NCBI GenBank assembly: GCA_019693395.1
Contig: JAAMXP010001135.1
Coordinates: forward strand, 1 to 64,000
Length of the DNA stretch: 64,000 bases
Source: Ettlia oleoabundans
Lineage: Eukaryota; Chlorophyta; Chlorophyceae; Chlamydomonadales
Reading direction: 5' to 3'
A program made the translations under genes and the position numbers. A model generated the notes under the pieces. The model did not search any database. It was given only the letters and a program-made list of their open reading frames with translations, and had not been told where the DNA came from. How positions within the stretch are numbered: the first letter of the stretch is position 1; the number at the start of each line of letters is the position of its first letter. This document shows, in pieces, positions 48,701-59,288 of this stretch.

Positions 48701-51700
48701 GCAAGTTGGAGGGTGAGAGGGAACGTGCCAGTTGTATGACACTAAATCTGCTGCACATGTGCACGGCAGGATTTATGTAGACCGTTTCTAGCGTAGGCCT
48801 TGACAGGCCGCTGCATGCTTGTGGATATAGGCTCGCCTACGTGCCCTACCATTTCTCTTCCTAGGGCGTGGTTGGAAACGCCGCATCTTGGCTGTCCCAT
48901 GTCCCTGCCTGCAGATGGATGGTTGGATGTTACTCGGCCAACCCATCTCTGTTGCAATGCCCTATGATGAACAGAAACTTCCCTTCAGGAGCACTGCAGC
49001 ATCTGTTCCTGGCGCTGGCAGGTCGCACGGCCCTTCTGAGGAGCACAGGCACCTGCAGCAGCAGCAGCAGCAGCAGCAGGAGGCAACTGGCCTTGAAACA
49101 GGCGAAGCGGGCTTCCCTCTGTGGGTCATCAATTTGAAAGACTGCATGACCCCGGAGGAACTGCTGCACTATTTCAAGTGAGATGAGCTGGGCAGCATCG
49201 CAGCACGCTTGCGCCTCTACTTCAGTTACAACCCAGCCCAGCATGCATGCTGTGACACAGGTGGCACACAACAACTATTTCTGCAAAACCGTACGCTGGT
49301 CAAGGCGGCCAGCTGCTGATGCATTCAAGGCAGTGTCTAGCCGTGAATACTCTGCCGTGTTTGTCCTGGCTTGTTGCCTACAGGCCCCAAGTTTTGCTTG
49401 CTATACCTGTACCTGCCCTGCAGGGAGAGATATCCCAGTGTTGTTGCTGCCAACATGCCCCTTTCAGCAAGGACAGGTGAACCTTTAGGCTATGGGATAG
49501 TGCGCTTCAGCTGCGATGCGGAGCAGCAGAGGGCTCATCAGGAAATGAATAACCATGTGTTACCAGGTGGGTTATGCAAGGTGCTTAGCAGCTGTGACCG
49601 GGGGTTGTCAACAACTGTGCTGCGAGACTGTTGTACTATTATGTAGCCAGGAGGGCCAGAAATTTCTGCGCTAAGTAGGTGTGCATTTGAAGCCTCCATT
49701 CCACTTTTGTCATTCTGCACCGAGGTACCCCTTGTCAGCCATGTTTGTTCTAGTCATACTCTTTTTTCTTTGGCTATCTGGGGTTCAGGTGGGCGGAAGA
49801 TAGGCACAGGCATATCAGGAGGGTCTGGCAGCCAACCAGCAGAGGCAGACAGTGCAGCTGCACCTGGTGAGGCGGGAGTGGCGACAGCGGAGGCTGAGGA
49901 TCCTTCTTCTGGCCCGTTAGTAGAGGGAAATGCAGTTGCCCAGCCGTCACCTGCATCAACTGCAGCATCAGGGGAGCCGACGGAATCGCAGCCAGCGCTA
50001 TTGCAGGCAGAAGCAGCACACCCAGCACCACCACAGCAAGCGGCAGGGCAAGAAGTCACTACAACAGTCGCAGATGCCGGCTCTGCAGCAGCTGGCTCTG
50101 TCGCCGCAGAAGTTCCCTCATCCGTGCCGCCATCAGCGGCCCAGCTACGCCCTGCACAGACACCGACAGCCGGGATGCAGGCAACCACACCGGCAGTAGT
50201 GCAACCGCCATACTGCTGGCCTGGCAACCAGCTAGCACTGCCTCCCTTTATGGCGACAGTGCCATACGCGGCACGCATTATCCCACAGCAGCCAATGGGG
50301 TGGCCAGCTAACATGCTAGCCATGAATCCGCTGTCGGCGGGTGCAACACAGGCAGCTTCAGGTGGAGCTCCAATCACCGCGCCATTTGCAGCGCAGGTTT
50401 TGCCAACCGCCATTGGCAACATGCAGTTCGCTCCGCGGGCCCCGCCGCTGCCGCCGCAGCAGCAGTCATCGCTGCCACCACCACCGCAGCTGCAGCAACC
50501 TCATGGCCCACCAATGCAGCGGCAGCAGTCGCAGGTTCAGTCCAGCCAATGCGATCCTTCATGCAACCCCTCCCGTGGTGGCAGCGCTGCATCTACCAGC
50601 CTTGCAGCCGCGGCCGGTATTGAAGAAGGCGAGCTTCCACTCAAGAGTATGGCCACAGCTGATAATGGCGCAGGACAGAAAGATCTGCCAACAGCGGGTG
50701 ACGCTGCTGAACTGCCAGCCCACAACAACCCCCAGCACAAGGCTGGGAGCGGCGGCGCAAATCGTACTGATCCCGGCAGGCAGGAGGAGAGAGGAGGTCG
50801 TCGCAGCACTTGTGGCCGCAGCCGAAGCCGCGGCAGAGGCAGAGACCGAGAAAGGGCTGAGAAGCGCCACCGCCACCAAAAGCCAAGTCCTGCAGCCCAG
50901 CGGCGGGGGAAGAGCCGCAGCTTGGAGCGCCGCAGAGGGAGGCAGCGCAGCAGCAGCCCGCCTGCGCGCAGCAGCCATCGAAGAATGCAGAGCAGCCGCA
51001 GCCGCACCCGCAGCCCTGGCAAGCGCGCAAGACGCGAGGTGCCATGCCTTGGTAGCCAGCAGTGCAGCCGGAGCCGGAGCCCTGCTGGCAGGCACCTGCA
51101 TGAGAGGCGGAGCTTGCATGGAACCGGACAGGGTCCCTCCAGTCGCCACGTTGGCCAGGGGCGCAGCCGCAGCCCACGCCGTGCGTCACCACGAGGACTT
51201 CATCATCGCTCAGGCAGCTCCAGCCATCAGATTGATCGCCGGCGGAGCGATACCCGCAGCCGAAGCCCCAGCAGGCACGAGGCCAGGCATAGGGATGGCT
51301 ATAAGGCCGGCTGCGTCGTCACTGTCGCTGTTCCCAAGCGTCTTCCACAGCCGCGGCGGCAGGTGGTGAACCCACGAGCCCGAAGCCGCACTCCTGATGC
51401 TGCCCAGTATAGTTCACTAGATCGACGCAGCTCTGATGCTTGCAAAAGAAGCCCAGCGGCAGCGCATCCTGCTGCCAGCCGCAAAGCCGTCAGTCTTGCA
51501 GCTGCAACTAGCAAGGAGCCATCGCGACCGCAGCCGGGATCGCAGAGAGCACAGGTGGCGTCCCCACATCGCCCAGCATCCCCTTCTGCTTTCGAGCCTC
51601 GTGGCGTTGTTATGGCCAGCAGCGGCGATACTGGAGCGGCGGCTAGGCAGGGGAGTGGGGCTGACCAGCCCCTTCCTCCAGCAGCAGCAGCACCCAGCAA

Positions 51701-51752
51701 AGAGGATCTGCCACCTGGCTTCTGTGGCGTTGGAAAGGCCACACAGCGGTGA
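45799..51752 (+). CDS. Plus-3-like, three-RRM, RS-rich protein
   Basis: Probable nuclear RNA-binding protein. Exons 45799-45949, 46252-46382 and 46578 to about 46820 encode a Plus-3-like domain (FDELLLTRGQLASCAPVL, AGAYCGVREKGVYRLRRVAA, ISDANPFSREKD). 47016-47101 and 47219-47816 add a Gln-rich linker and start RRM1 (FYELLVFDLPSNTTNGSLAS), continued at 47932-48058 (FPSVYSAQV, WASVRFQRREERDEA) and 48222. RRM2: FRLYVGSLSSNVTAPQLAAL, RSGFVSFGLRSQRDAAL, LLGQPISVAMP (48222-48403, 48525-48672, 48915-49177). RRM3: FPLWVINLKDCMTPEELLHY, RYPSVVAANMPLS, LGYGIVRFSCDAEQQRA (49424-49566), then PGGRKIGTG. Exon 49789-51752 encodes about 650 residues, Ala/Pro/Gln-rich then Arg/Ser dipeptides (RSRGRGRDRERAEKRHRHQ, RSRSPRRASPRG). 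All joins from 47219 on close in phase. RS tails usually mean splicing; Plus-3 in Rtf1 serves transcription elongation. The start ATG and exon 3 donor are uncertain. Confidence 0.8.
47219..47440 (+). repeat. CAG/GCA-rich coding tract
   Basis: Dense CAGCAG and GCAGCC codon runs coding Gln-rich sequence (QQQHLQQQQPPQQQ) in the linker of the first Plus-3/RRM gene; a second tract (CAGCAG)n at 49,055-49,082 lies between RRM2 and RRM3. Confidence 0.8.
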
Positions 51753-52296
51753 TCTGACTCAATCTGGGCGCAGGTGAGCAAAGAGTGGGAAATTGGCGGA
51801 CTTGGGAAATGTCACAGCAAATGGGGACAAGTGGGCATCCCAGCAGCAACCAGCGGAGCACCGGCATCTTGAACGCAGCCTGTTACTTGGATTGGGCACC
51901 TTACCATCAACTCATGCATGCTGTATGCAGAATGGCTGTTCTTATTAGGATGTGCTGCATTAGCACAGCCTACCTGTTCATAGAAAGCGGCAGCGCAGTT
52001 GCTCTGCCAACCAGCGCAGTTGTGCTACTGATGAAAGGAGTTGCACCCCTCTGTCCAGCGTTGAATAACAGATTGGCCATCGCCACTCAGCTACAACGGG
52101 TCACCTCCAGTTGTTAATACTGGCTTTTATTATTGATGTATTATCTGCGAGTTGCACACGACAGTTGCCAAATACACGGCATCCGCACAGAAGCCGTCGC
52201 CAGTACATTGATGCGGACGGCAGTACATTCATGCCTCCTCCACTTTGTCTTGTTGCAACTTGTTTCTGGGTCTGTAATCTTGTCGCACCTTTCCAA
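51753..52296. other. Intergenic, 0.5 kb
   Basis: 3' flank of the RS-protein gene and 5' flank of the quinone oxidoreductase. No coding exon seen. Confidence 0.5.
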
Positions 52297-54756
52297 ATGC
52301 GTGCCGTGGTAGTTGAGCAGTGCGGTGGTCCGGAGGTGTTGAAGGTGGCAACTGATGTGCCAATCCCCAAGCGCTACAGGGGCCAACTCTTGGTCAAAAC
52401 CGCAAGTGCAGGGGTGAATCCTGTCGACTTGGGGGTGCGGAGCGGAGAATATCAACCGATTTCCTTGCCCAAGGTATAGGTAGAGGAGCACCCACCCATC
52501 GTTCGTTCGTTCGTGCCACAGATCCAAGGGCTCGGCAGTTGATCAGCAGTGCTTCCGAGTGCCTGCTCGGTTTCCAGACAGGGCTGCAGCCCTGACGCCC
52601 GACCGCCCTGAACGTGGTATGACTATTCCACATTCCCCAGCCTCTTCCTCGTTTCCCTCGAAATTCACCTCATCTGACGGTTTGCAGATCCTTGGTGGCG
52701 ATGTAGCAGGCACTGTGGTGGAGGCAGACGAGAACAGCGCAGTGCGTTACGCCCTCCTGCTGCTCCGCCACCGGACACTGTGACGCTTGCTCTGCGCAAA
52801 TGCTGGCATTTGGACATCTTTGGCAGTTTTTCTTGCTTCAACTACCCTATCCTGGCAAAGCTTAATTTGTTTCCAACCGTGGCAGGATATTTTTTGTGCA
52901 AGTGCAGTTCAAGCCAGATGACAAGGTGTTTGCGCTGACTAATGCCTTTGTCGGCAAAACTCAGGATGGTACGTCTGCACCCCCTTGGGCCCTGCACACA
53001 TGTGCAGTGTGGCCACAGGTGCCTAGAAAATCACTAAGGGGGTGCTGAGTGCCTCTGGCCCACTTTTTCCCTGCATATTGTTGGGTACCAGCTTGCCTTT
53101 GTTGGCCTTGCACGCTAAGGCACAGACCAGTTCGCATAAGGAAGCAGTATGCCAAGCCACGCTGGGCCTCTGCCTGCATACAACTGCACATACTGACTGA
53201 CTATGTCTAAGCCTCTGGTGAGACGCAGGCTGCTACGCCGAGTATGTGGTTGCCAATGAGGAGTGGGTCGCGCGAGTGCCTGTCAATCTGCCGCTGTCCC
53301 AGGCAGGCGGGGTGCCACTGGTGTCCCTCACAGCCTGGCAGGCGCTGCAGAAGGCCAAACGTCAGAAGGGGCAGCGGGTGCTGATCAGTGCAGCATCTGG
53401 GGGCGTGGGCCACATCGCCGTGCAAGTGAGCAGGATGGCAGTGTTAAAAGCCGTGCATTCCGCCCAGATGGTAGCAGTAGCCAGCGTTAGCTGCCTGAAC
53501 GCAACCCACCAACAGTTGTCTTTGAGCGTTTGTGTCATCACTGTCCACGCTGCTGCATTGCGCAGGAGTGTTGGGTCATAGCACTAGTGGGTCTGCTGTG
53601 GCTGCCAGCATGGACTGCATGGCATGCTTCACAGTTTCCATGAATCTGCCGGGTGCCCCCAATGCAGCTGGCCAAAGTAATGGGGCTTCATGTGTTGGCC
53701 ATCTGTGGGCACAGCAATGTGGAGTTTGTCAAGTCGCTGGGTGCTGACGAGGTAATGAAGCAGTCAAACATTGAAGTGAATGCAAAGTGAACATTTTTTC
53801 AAAGTCAAGTGACATGTTGCACATAGCAAGACAGCACATCTCTTCCCCAGATGGCCACAACGTTGTGTTAACAGCTGGCCCATCGCACGCCACCTCAGCA
53901 GCGCGTTCCGCCATTCCAAGCCAAAGCCTCTTATCCTGCCTTCTTGCACTTCAGGTAGTGGATTATACCACCCAGGACGTGGCAGAGTTTTGCAAAGAGC
54001 CAGAGGCTAAGGTTGACATCTCAATCGACTGCATGGGCACCCGCAGTAAGCGCTGCGATGGCTGCGGCGCACTGGGGGTTTGAATGCCGTGTTGGGTAGT
54101 GTGTGGGTGCAGCAGATGGGTGCACCTCGGCAGGCTGCATGGGATGCTGGGCGGTACTTGCTTAAGCCAGCCACCCTGCCAGCCAGCCAGCCAGCCTGCC
54201 AGCCAGCCAGCCTGCCTGCCTGCCTGCCTGCCTGCCCAAACGGACCAGCATGCCGCACCAATCCATAGCCTTCCTCTCTGTCCACCCACAGGCGAGTTGA
54301 TGAAGAGGATGCTGTCTGCCACCAAGCCCAACGGCACCTACGTTCAGATTCTAAATGCTGCTGTGGACTGGTCGGTGCTGGATGCGGCAAGGGAGGCTCA
54401 TGAAGCGGGCAGGGGCCCAGCTGTGCACACTCTGCTGGTGGAACCCAACGGAGCACAGCTACAGCAGGTTTGTTGGTACCGTGTGCACATAGGAGTCATG
54501 CATAGCTGTGGGATCATGTTTAGCCATGGGGGGTGCATGTGTCATGGTGGCACCCAACAAGCAATGCAATGCTGTGCAAGTGCCCCCTGTTCTGCAGATT
54601 GCAGACTTGATTGCATCAGGCGCAGTGCGGCTGGAGGTGTCGATGATGGTGCCGCTGGAGCAGGTGGCCAAGGCGCACGAGCAGGTGGCGACAGGGCACA
54701 CACGTGGGAAGGTCGTTCTTACCTTTGAGTCATTACCTTTGAGTCGGGAAACCTGA
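52297..54756 (+). CDS. MDR-family NAD(P)H quinone oxidoreductase
   Basis: Zinc-free medium-chain dehydrogenase/reductase, reducing quinones or alpha,beta-unsaturated carbonyls with NADPH. Eight exons close in phase: 52297-52473, 52688-52741, 52908-52968, 53229-53425, 53668-53751, 53955-54045, 54292-54467, 54598-54756; 332 residues, normal for the family. N-terminal GroES-like fold: MRAVVVEQCGGPEVLKVATD, ASAGVNPVDLGVRSGEY, ILGGDVAGTVVEA, FKPDDKVFAL. YAEYVVANEEWVARVPVNLP follows. Rossmann fold: GQRVLISAASGGVGHIAVQ (NADPH loop), VEFVKSLGADEVVDYTTQD, VDISIDCMG, KPNGTYVQI. C-terminus: GAVRLEVSMMVPLEQVAKAH, GKVVLTFE. No structural-zinc cysteine cluster is seen. There is no clear transit peptide, although some plant envelope members have none. 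It lies between two paralogous RNA-binding genes with no evident functional tie. Confidence 0.92.
54173..54236. repeat. (CCAG)n/(CCTG)n tetranucleotide repeat
   Basis: GCCAGCCAGCCAGCC followed by CCTGCCTGCCTGCC in an intron of the quinone oxidoreductase. Confidence 0.9.
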
Positions 54757-54972
54757 AATGAAGACCCCTTCGACTCCCTCACCCTGCTGTGCATGTTGCA
54801 TTCTCATGCTGCGCATGACGTGTTGCCTGTCCTCCATGGCTACCTCTGTAAACGGTGAAAGAGTGAGCGTTTGCATAGTTTTCTAATCATGTTGTTCAAC
54901 CACAATAGTAATTTTCTGCCGTCCGCTCCCGGGCAGCAGGCTGGATGAGGAGATGCTGAGCAACGAACGGGG

Positions 54973-57900
54973 ATGAGAAACCTAGCGGGCGTCACACCCA
55001 GCAACCTAGCTGCGCTCCTGATCACGCGCGATCAGCTCCTCCAACTGCAGGCAGTCCTGACAGCGGTCCAAGCCGAAGGTGCCCGCCCCGTTGTTGCCCG
55101 GCGCACCCCCGAATTCCGCTTTGAACACAACCCGCTGCCTTCCGCATTGCAGGGGAGGTCCAGGAGCTCCTATCAGGCACGTATGTCCGTGTGAAGCTGC
55201 ACGGTATATACCGCCTGCTGGCGGTAGCCGCCTGCCGCGTCCAAGAGAGCGGCCCACCTATTCTGGAGCTTGAGGTGCGAGAATCAGCACCCAACAACTC
55301 GAGAGCAGCGCAAGGAACCTCAATGTATGCGTGCCCGCTGAGATTGCTTGTGGGACATAACGGCCCGTTCCGAGGAACAGTGTTGGATGTGTGACACCAA
55401 CCGCGTTGCATCGCTGGGTTTGGGGTTTGACCTGCCATCCACTGCAGGGGCTGGGTAACCCGGTGAGCGGCGACCGCATTTCCAGCTCCAACCCCTTTTC
55501 TGAGCGCTGCAACAACTTGTATGAGGCCTCCGGTAGGCAGGAGCTGCTTCGACTGCAAGCCGAGCTGGCAGAACGGCAGCAGGCGGCAGAAGGGCCCGAC
55601 GCGCCGCTCAGACCCGCCGGCCTCAACATGCAGGCAGCAGCAGCCGCAGTCTGGCGCAAGCAAGTGGCACTTGCCTGCGCAACAGAGCCACACCGGCTGT
55701 CCAGCAAGCCTTTCGTCTGCCGGGTGCTGGAGGATTCACAAGATGGCGAGAAGGTAGCGGCAGCGGCGGCCGCATTGGACCCACTCCTGCTCCTCGGTGA
55801 GTGTTGTGGGTGCTTCATTTTCTCTCCAATCCCTTCCCCTGCCGGTTGTCCTGCTCACGCTGACTGGTACAACTTGCTGTTTGACCAGTCAATAGGCAAA
55901 TACAGGTGCTTTTGGGGGTTTGTTCTGCAGGGTCACCGCGCAGCACCCAGCTGAAGCATGACCCTCGCCAACTCCAACCCAATCGGCAGCCACAGCAACA
56001 GAACACCAAGCAGCAGCCGCAGCAACAGCCCTCGCTGCCAGCGCACGAGCATGGCCACCACAACCACCACCACTACAAGCAGCAGCGGAAGCCGCCTGAG
56101 AGTCTGCAGCAGCAGCAGGTGCAGCACCCACCCAATCAGGATCGCAGCAGCCTTGCTGTACAGCAAACCGGGCGTGCTTTGGCCACAGGACACCTGCCAG
56201 CATTAGGGCAGCAGCCTCAGCCAATGCCGAAGGAAACGGCTAGCACCCAGCAACACACAGCCAGCTTGCGGTCTCAAGACCCTCGTCAGCGGCCTGCTGT
56301 GGCCTCGCAGCAGCTTCCACCCCAATTTGCAGCACAGCATGAGCAGCCCACAATGCAGCCATTGCTCCAGCAGCAGCATCAGCTGCAACAGCAGGGCATG
56401 CATTGGCAGCAACAGCCCAACAACGGCGCCATTGACCACAGCAGCCTCCAGCGAGAGCGGCAGCAGCAGGGGTGGCAGCTGCATGAGCCAGCGCAGCTGG
56501 GCCAGGGTAGTGTAGCAGCAAACATGCAGGACCCTTCCTTCTGGGCCTCTCTTGAGCAGGCTGTTAGCCTAGTGCGCACCAACAGCAGTGCACCCCAGCA
56601 ACAGCCCTTGCCGCAAGAGCAGCTATTGCAGCCCCAGCCTTACTCCAGTGTGCAGCATGCTCAGCAAGCTGCAGGGCAGGCACAGCAGCAGCAGCCGCAG
56701 CACCCGAAGCAGGCAGAGAAGGTATCGCAAGGTACTGCAGTACAGCCCGAAGGGTCGCCACACCCACGTTACACGCTGGGCATCTTCAACCTTGGCAGCG
56801 CCATGCGGGCGCCCGATCTGGAGCACTACTTCCAACTGCGCTATCCCAGCGTGGTATCAGCCACCGTACCGCTGTTTGAACACACACAGGAGCCCAAGGG
56901 GATCGGATTTGTGCATTTCAAAAAGTGAGTGGTTGTGTATTGTGAAAGTTGTCATAGCAGAGTCACATCCGCAACAATTACGCAGGAGGCTGGCAAAATT
57001 CTAGTTCCAAACCAAGTGCTGCGACTGCTCTCCTTCCAAATCCGCGTTGATTCAAACGCCGCTGCTTCTTTCTGCGCTTCTGTGCTGCCGCTTACCTCAT
57101 TCTGATCCCGTCCTGGTTCAAGTGCCCCCAGCCTCAGCCTAGCTCGCCCTGCGCCCGCTGCAGCGAGGAGGAGCAGCAGAAAGCCTACCGGGAGATGGAG
57201 GGTCACGTGCTGCCGGGTGAGCTGATTCATGTGTGTGTTGTGACAGCGTTGAAAGAAGCTGCGAGAGTGTTTGGTCTAGCCTGGTGGGCTGCCCTCGTTT
57301 ACAACCAGGCAGAGTTGATGCATTGCCCTGCTTCCACTCCCTACTTGTCATCCCCAGACCCCAGGCTTGCACAGATGCATCACCCGCCCATGCTGCATGC
57401 ACTGCCTGCCATGCTGCCCATCCTGGCTGCAGGGGGCGTCAAGATTGGCACTGGGCTGGTGAAGGCTGCCTCGGGCGCTCACGGCGCACATCCAGTTGCC
57501 CCGGGACATCGTGGGGCGATTGCGGGCCTGCACGCAGGTTGCAGAGCCGCCCCCGCCAGTGCCGCCGCTCCTGCTGGCACTGTGGGGCAACCAGCAGCAG
57601 CAGGGCAGGAGGACAAGGTTGGTGAGCGATCAGGCAGTAGAGAGCCGGCTAATGCGCAGGCTGCAGCAGGGGTGGCGGCGCCAGGCAAAGCAGGCAAAGC
57701 AGATGTAGCCGCTGTGCACAGCCCGTCTGGCAAAAGGCGCAAACCCAATCCTGCAATGCCAACAAAGGAGACGGGTTCAACGGCAGAAAAAGCAGCTGCG
57801 GGCAGGACCTGCCCTTGGGCAGATCAGCGACCTGCAAACAGCCTGGCAGCCCACGGTGCAGCACCAGCCACAGCGCCAACAGCGGCAAATCAACCGGCAT

Positions 57901-58313
57901 GCCCCTCTGCTGCGGCAGCTGGGCAGCAGTTCCTTGCCGGTGCAGCAGTACACACTTTGTGGCCCATGGGTGCTGGGTGGCAAATGCCATTCGGCCCCAG
58001 CCTGGGTGGCGGCCTGCTGCCAGCCCTCCATCCCAATCCCTTCCTTGGCATGCGGCCAGCCATGCCCTGCTTGCCTGTGGCCAACCCTATACCAGCAGTG
58101 TGGCAGCCGGCTGGTAGGTCGAGTAGTCTGGCAGCAGGGCCTGGCTTGTTGCCGCACCCAGCGCTGCCACCGCTGCAATTGCAGCATTACCACAGTGGTA
58201 CATCCACGGCCGTGTCGACGCAGCCGTCAGGACCGCAGTTGCAGCAGGTAGCAGGCCCCCCGTGGAGGCAGCCGCAACTCCGGCAGAGAATCCTATCATG
58301 GAGGCAGCCGTAG
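54973..58313 (+). CDS. Plus-3-like, single-RRM paralogue with Gln-rich linker
   Basis: Paralogue of the 45799-51752 gene. Exons close in phase as read: 54973-55078, 55153-55274, 55448-55796, 55931-56924, 57164-57216, 57433-58313; 834 residues. Plus-3-like part: LAALLITRDQLLQLQAVLTA, ELLSGTYVRVKLHGIYRLLA, ISSSNPFSERCNNLYEASG, AAAAVWRKQVALA. Then about 280 residues of Gln/His-rich linker (HEHGHHNHHHYKQQ). One RRM corresponds to RRM3 of the paralogue: RYTLGIFNLGSAMRAPDLEH, RYPSVVSATVPLFEHTQEPK, GIGFVHFKN, EEEQQKAYREMEGHVLPG, GGVKIGTGLVKA; the last intron falls at the same place (LPG/GG) in both genes. The C-terminal Ala/Pro-rich part stops at 58313, but a +1 frame after a 6-C run continues into RS-type sequence, so the true end may be further on. 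A GTG at 55469 resembles a donor but read-through keeps frame. Confidence 0.8.
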
Positions 58314-58947
58314 TGGGCGCTCCCCTGCTCGGGTAAGCGGCTCACGCCCAACCGTTACACCGCAGCCGGAGCCGTTCGCCCTCACCGCCGCGCCAAGGCG
58401 GCGATCTTATCCTCCCCCTGTGGCTGCCACTAACGCTCAAAGCCGCATGCAAGTCTTGTCTGGTGGATTGGGGTGTGCCTTTCCACGCTGGCAACCTGCT
58501 GCTCCACCTAGACGATCTCCGAGGGTGAGCTGAGCTGTCACTGGGAGATTGCTTGATACCACGCCACAATGACGTTTCGAAAATCAAGCATGCCGGATCA
58601 CATAGCTTGCTGGTCATTGGCACGCTCTCACATTCATTGCTGGTTCAATATTTGATTACGCTATTGCACTTGCCTTTTCTGTTTTTACTCTTATGATAAG
58701 AACCCTGCAACACTTCTAATGATAAGTAACCCTGCAACAGTTCGGATGATAAAGTAACCCTGCAATAATTGGTTTGAGCTCCCTCGCTGGGTCCCCTTTC
58801 TTTCTGCAGGCAGCGTGATTGCCTGCGAGGCTCGGGGCTGGAGCTGAGGGACCTGTGCAACTTTCTCGACTGGCAGGGCTGGGCGGAGGTGCAGGCCAGA
58901 CCGGATGGTCCTTGGATCACACGCATACTGCCCGGCATGCGCCAATG
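58256..58947 (+). other. Possible out-of-frame RS tail of the Plus-3/RRM paralogue
   Basis: Directly after a run of six C (58256-58261) another frame reads RGGSRNSGRESYHGGSRSGR, then SPARVSGSRPTV, APRRRSYPPPVAATNAQSRM and PPRRSPR up to a GTGAGC donor at 58526. From 58811 a coherent segment follows: RDCLRGSGLELRDLCNFLDW, AEVQARPDGPWITRILPGMR and TGA at about 58947. It resembles the RS tail of the paralogue, so the run may hold one C too many, or a short frame change may be real. Confidence 0.55.
58693..58772. repeat. Three-copy 26/27-bp repeat
   Basis: Copies start at 58693, 58719 and 58746, each ATGATAA followed by AACCCTGCAA. It lies between the putative RS tail and the putative last exon. 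Confidence 0.85.
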
Positions 58948-59288
58948 ACCTGCAGCAAATGCTTGGCGGTACGCTTGAACAACACCACCTTGGTGAGGCA
59001 GCTAAGGCTGCCACTTCCCTGCCCAGTGTTCCCCTCAGCAGTGCATTCGGCTGCATGTCAACTCGTATGCGGTGTTGGGTGTTTTAAAGTCACATTTGAC
59101 CCAATTTTCATCCTCGTAATGCTGAACGCAATGGTCAACCATATAATCAAATCAATTTGGGGCAGTGATTATAACAAATGAACAAAAGGGACAGGGAGAG
59201 CGACAACCAGGTGAGACATTTGGTAGAAACTATTTGGCTGCACAACATCCGCCATACTACAACAATGCACTTCACCGTTGCCTGCCGC
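58948..59288. other. Convergent intergenic gap
   Basis: AT-richer sequence between two convergent genes; probably both 3' UTRs. No gene seen. Confidence 0.5.

Noticed and set aside
50341..51369. 342-codon open frame inside the RS-protein exon
   Set aside because: Shadow frame of the Arg/Ser-rich coding sequence at 49789-51752; its Ala-rich text comes from the AGC/CGC codons read one base off.
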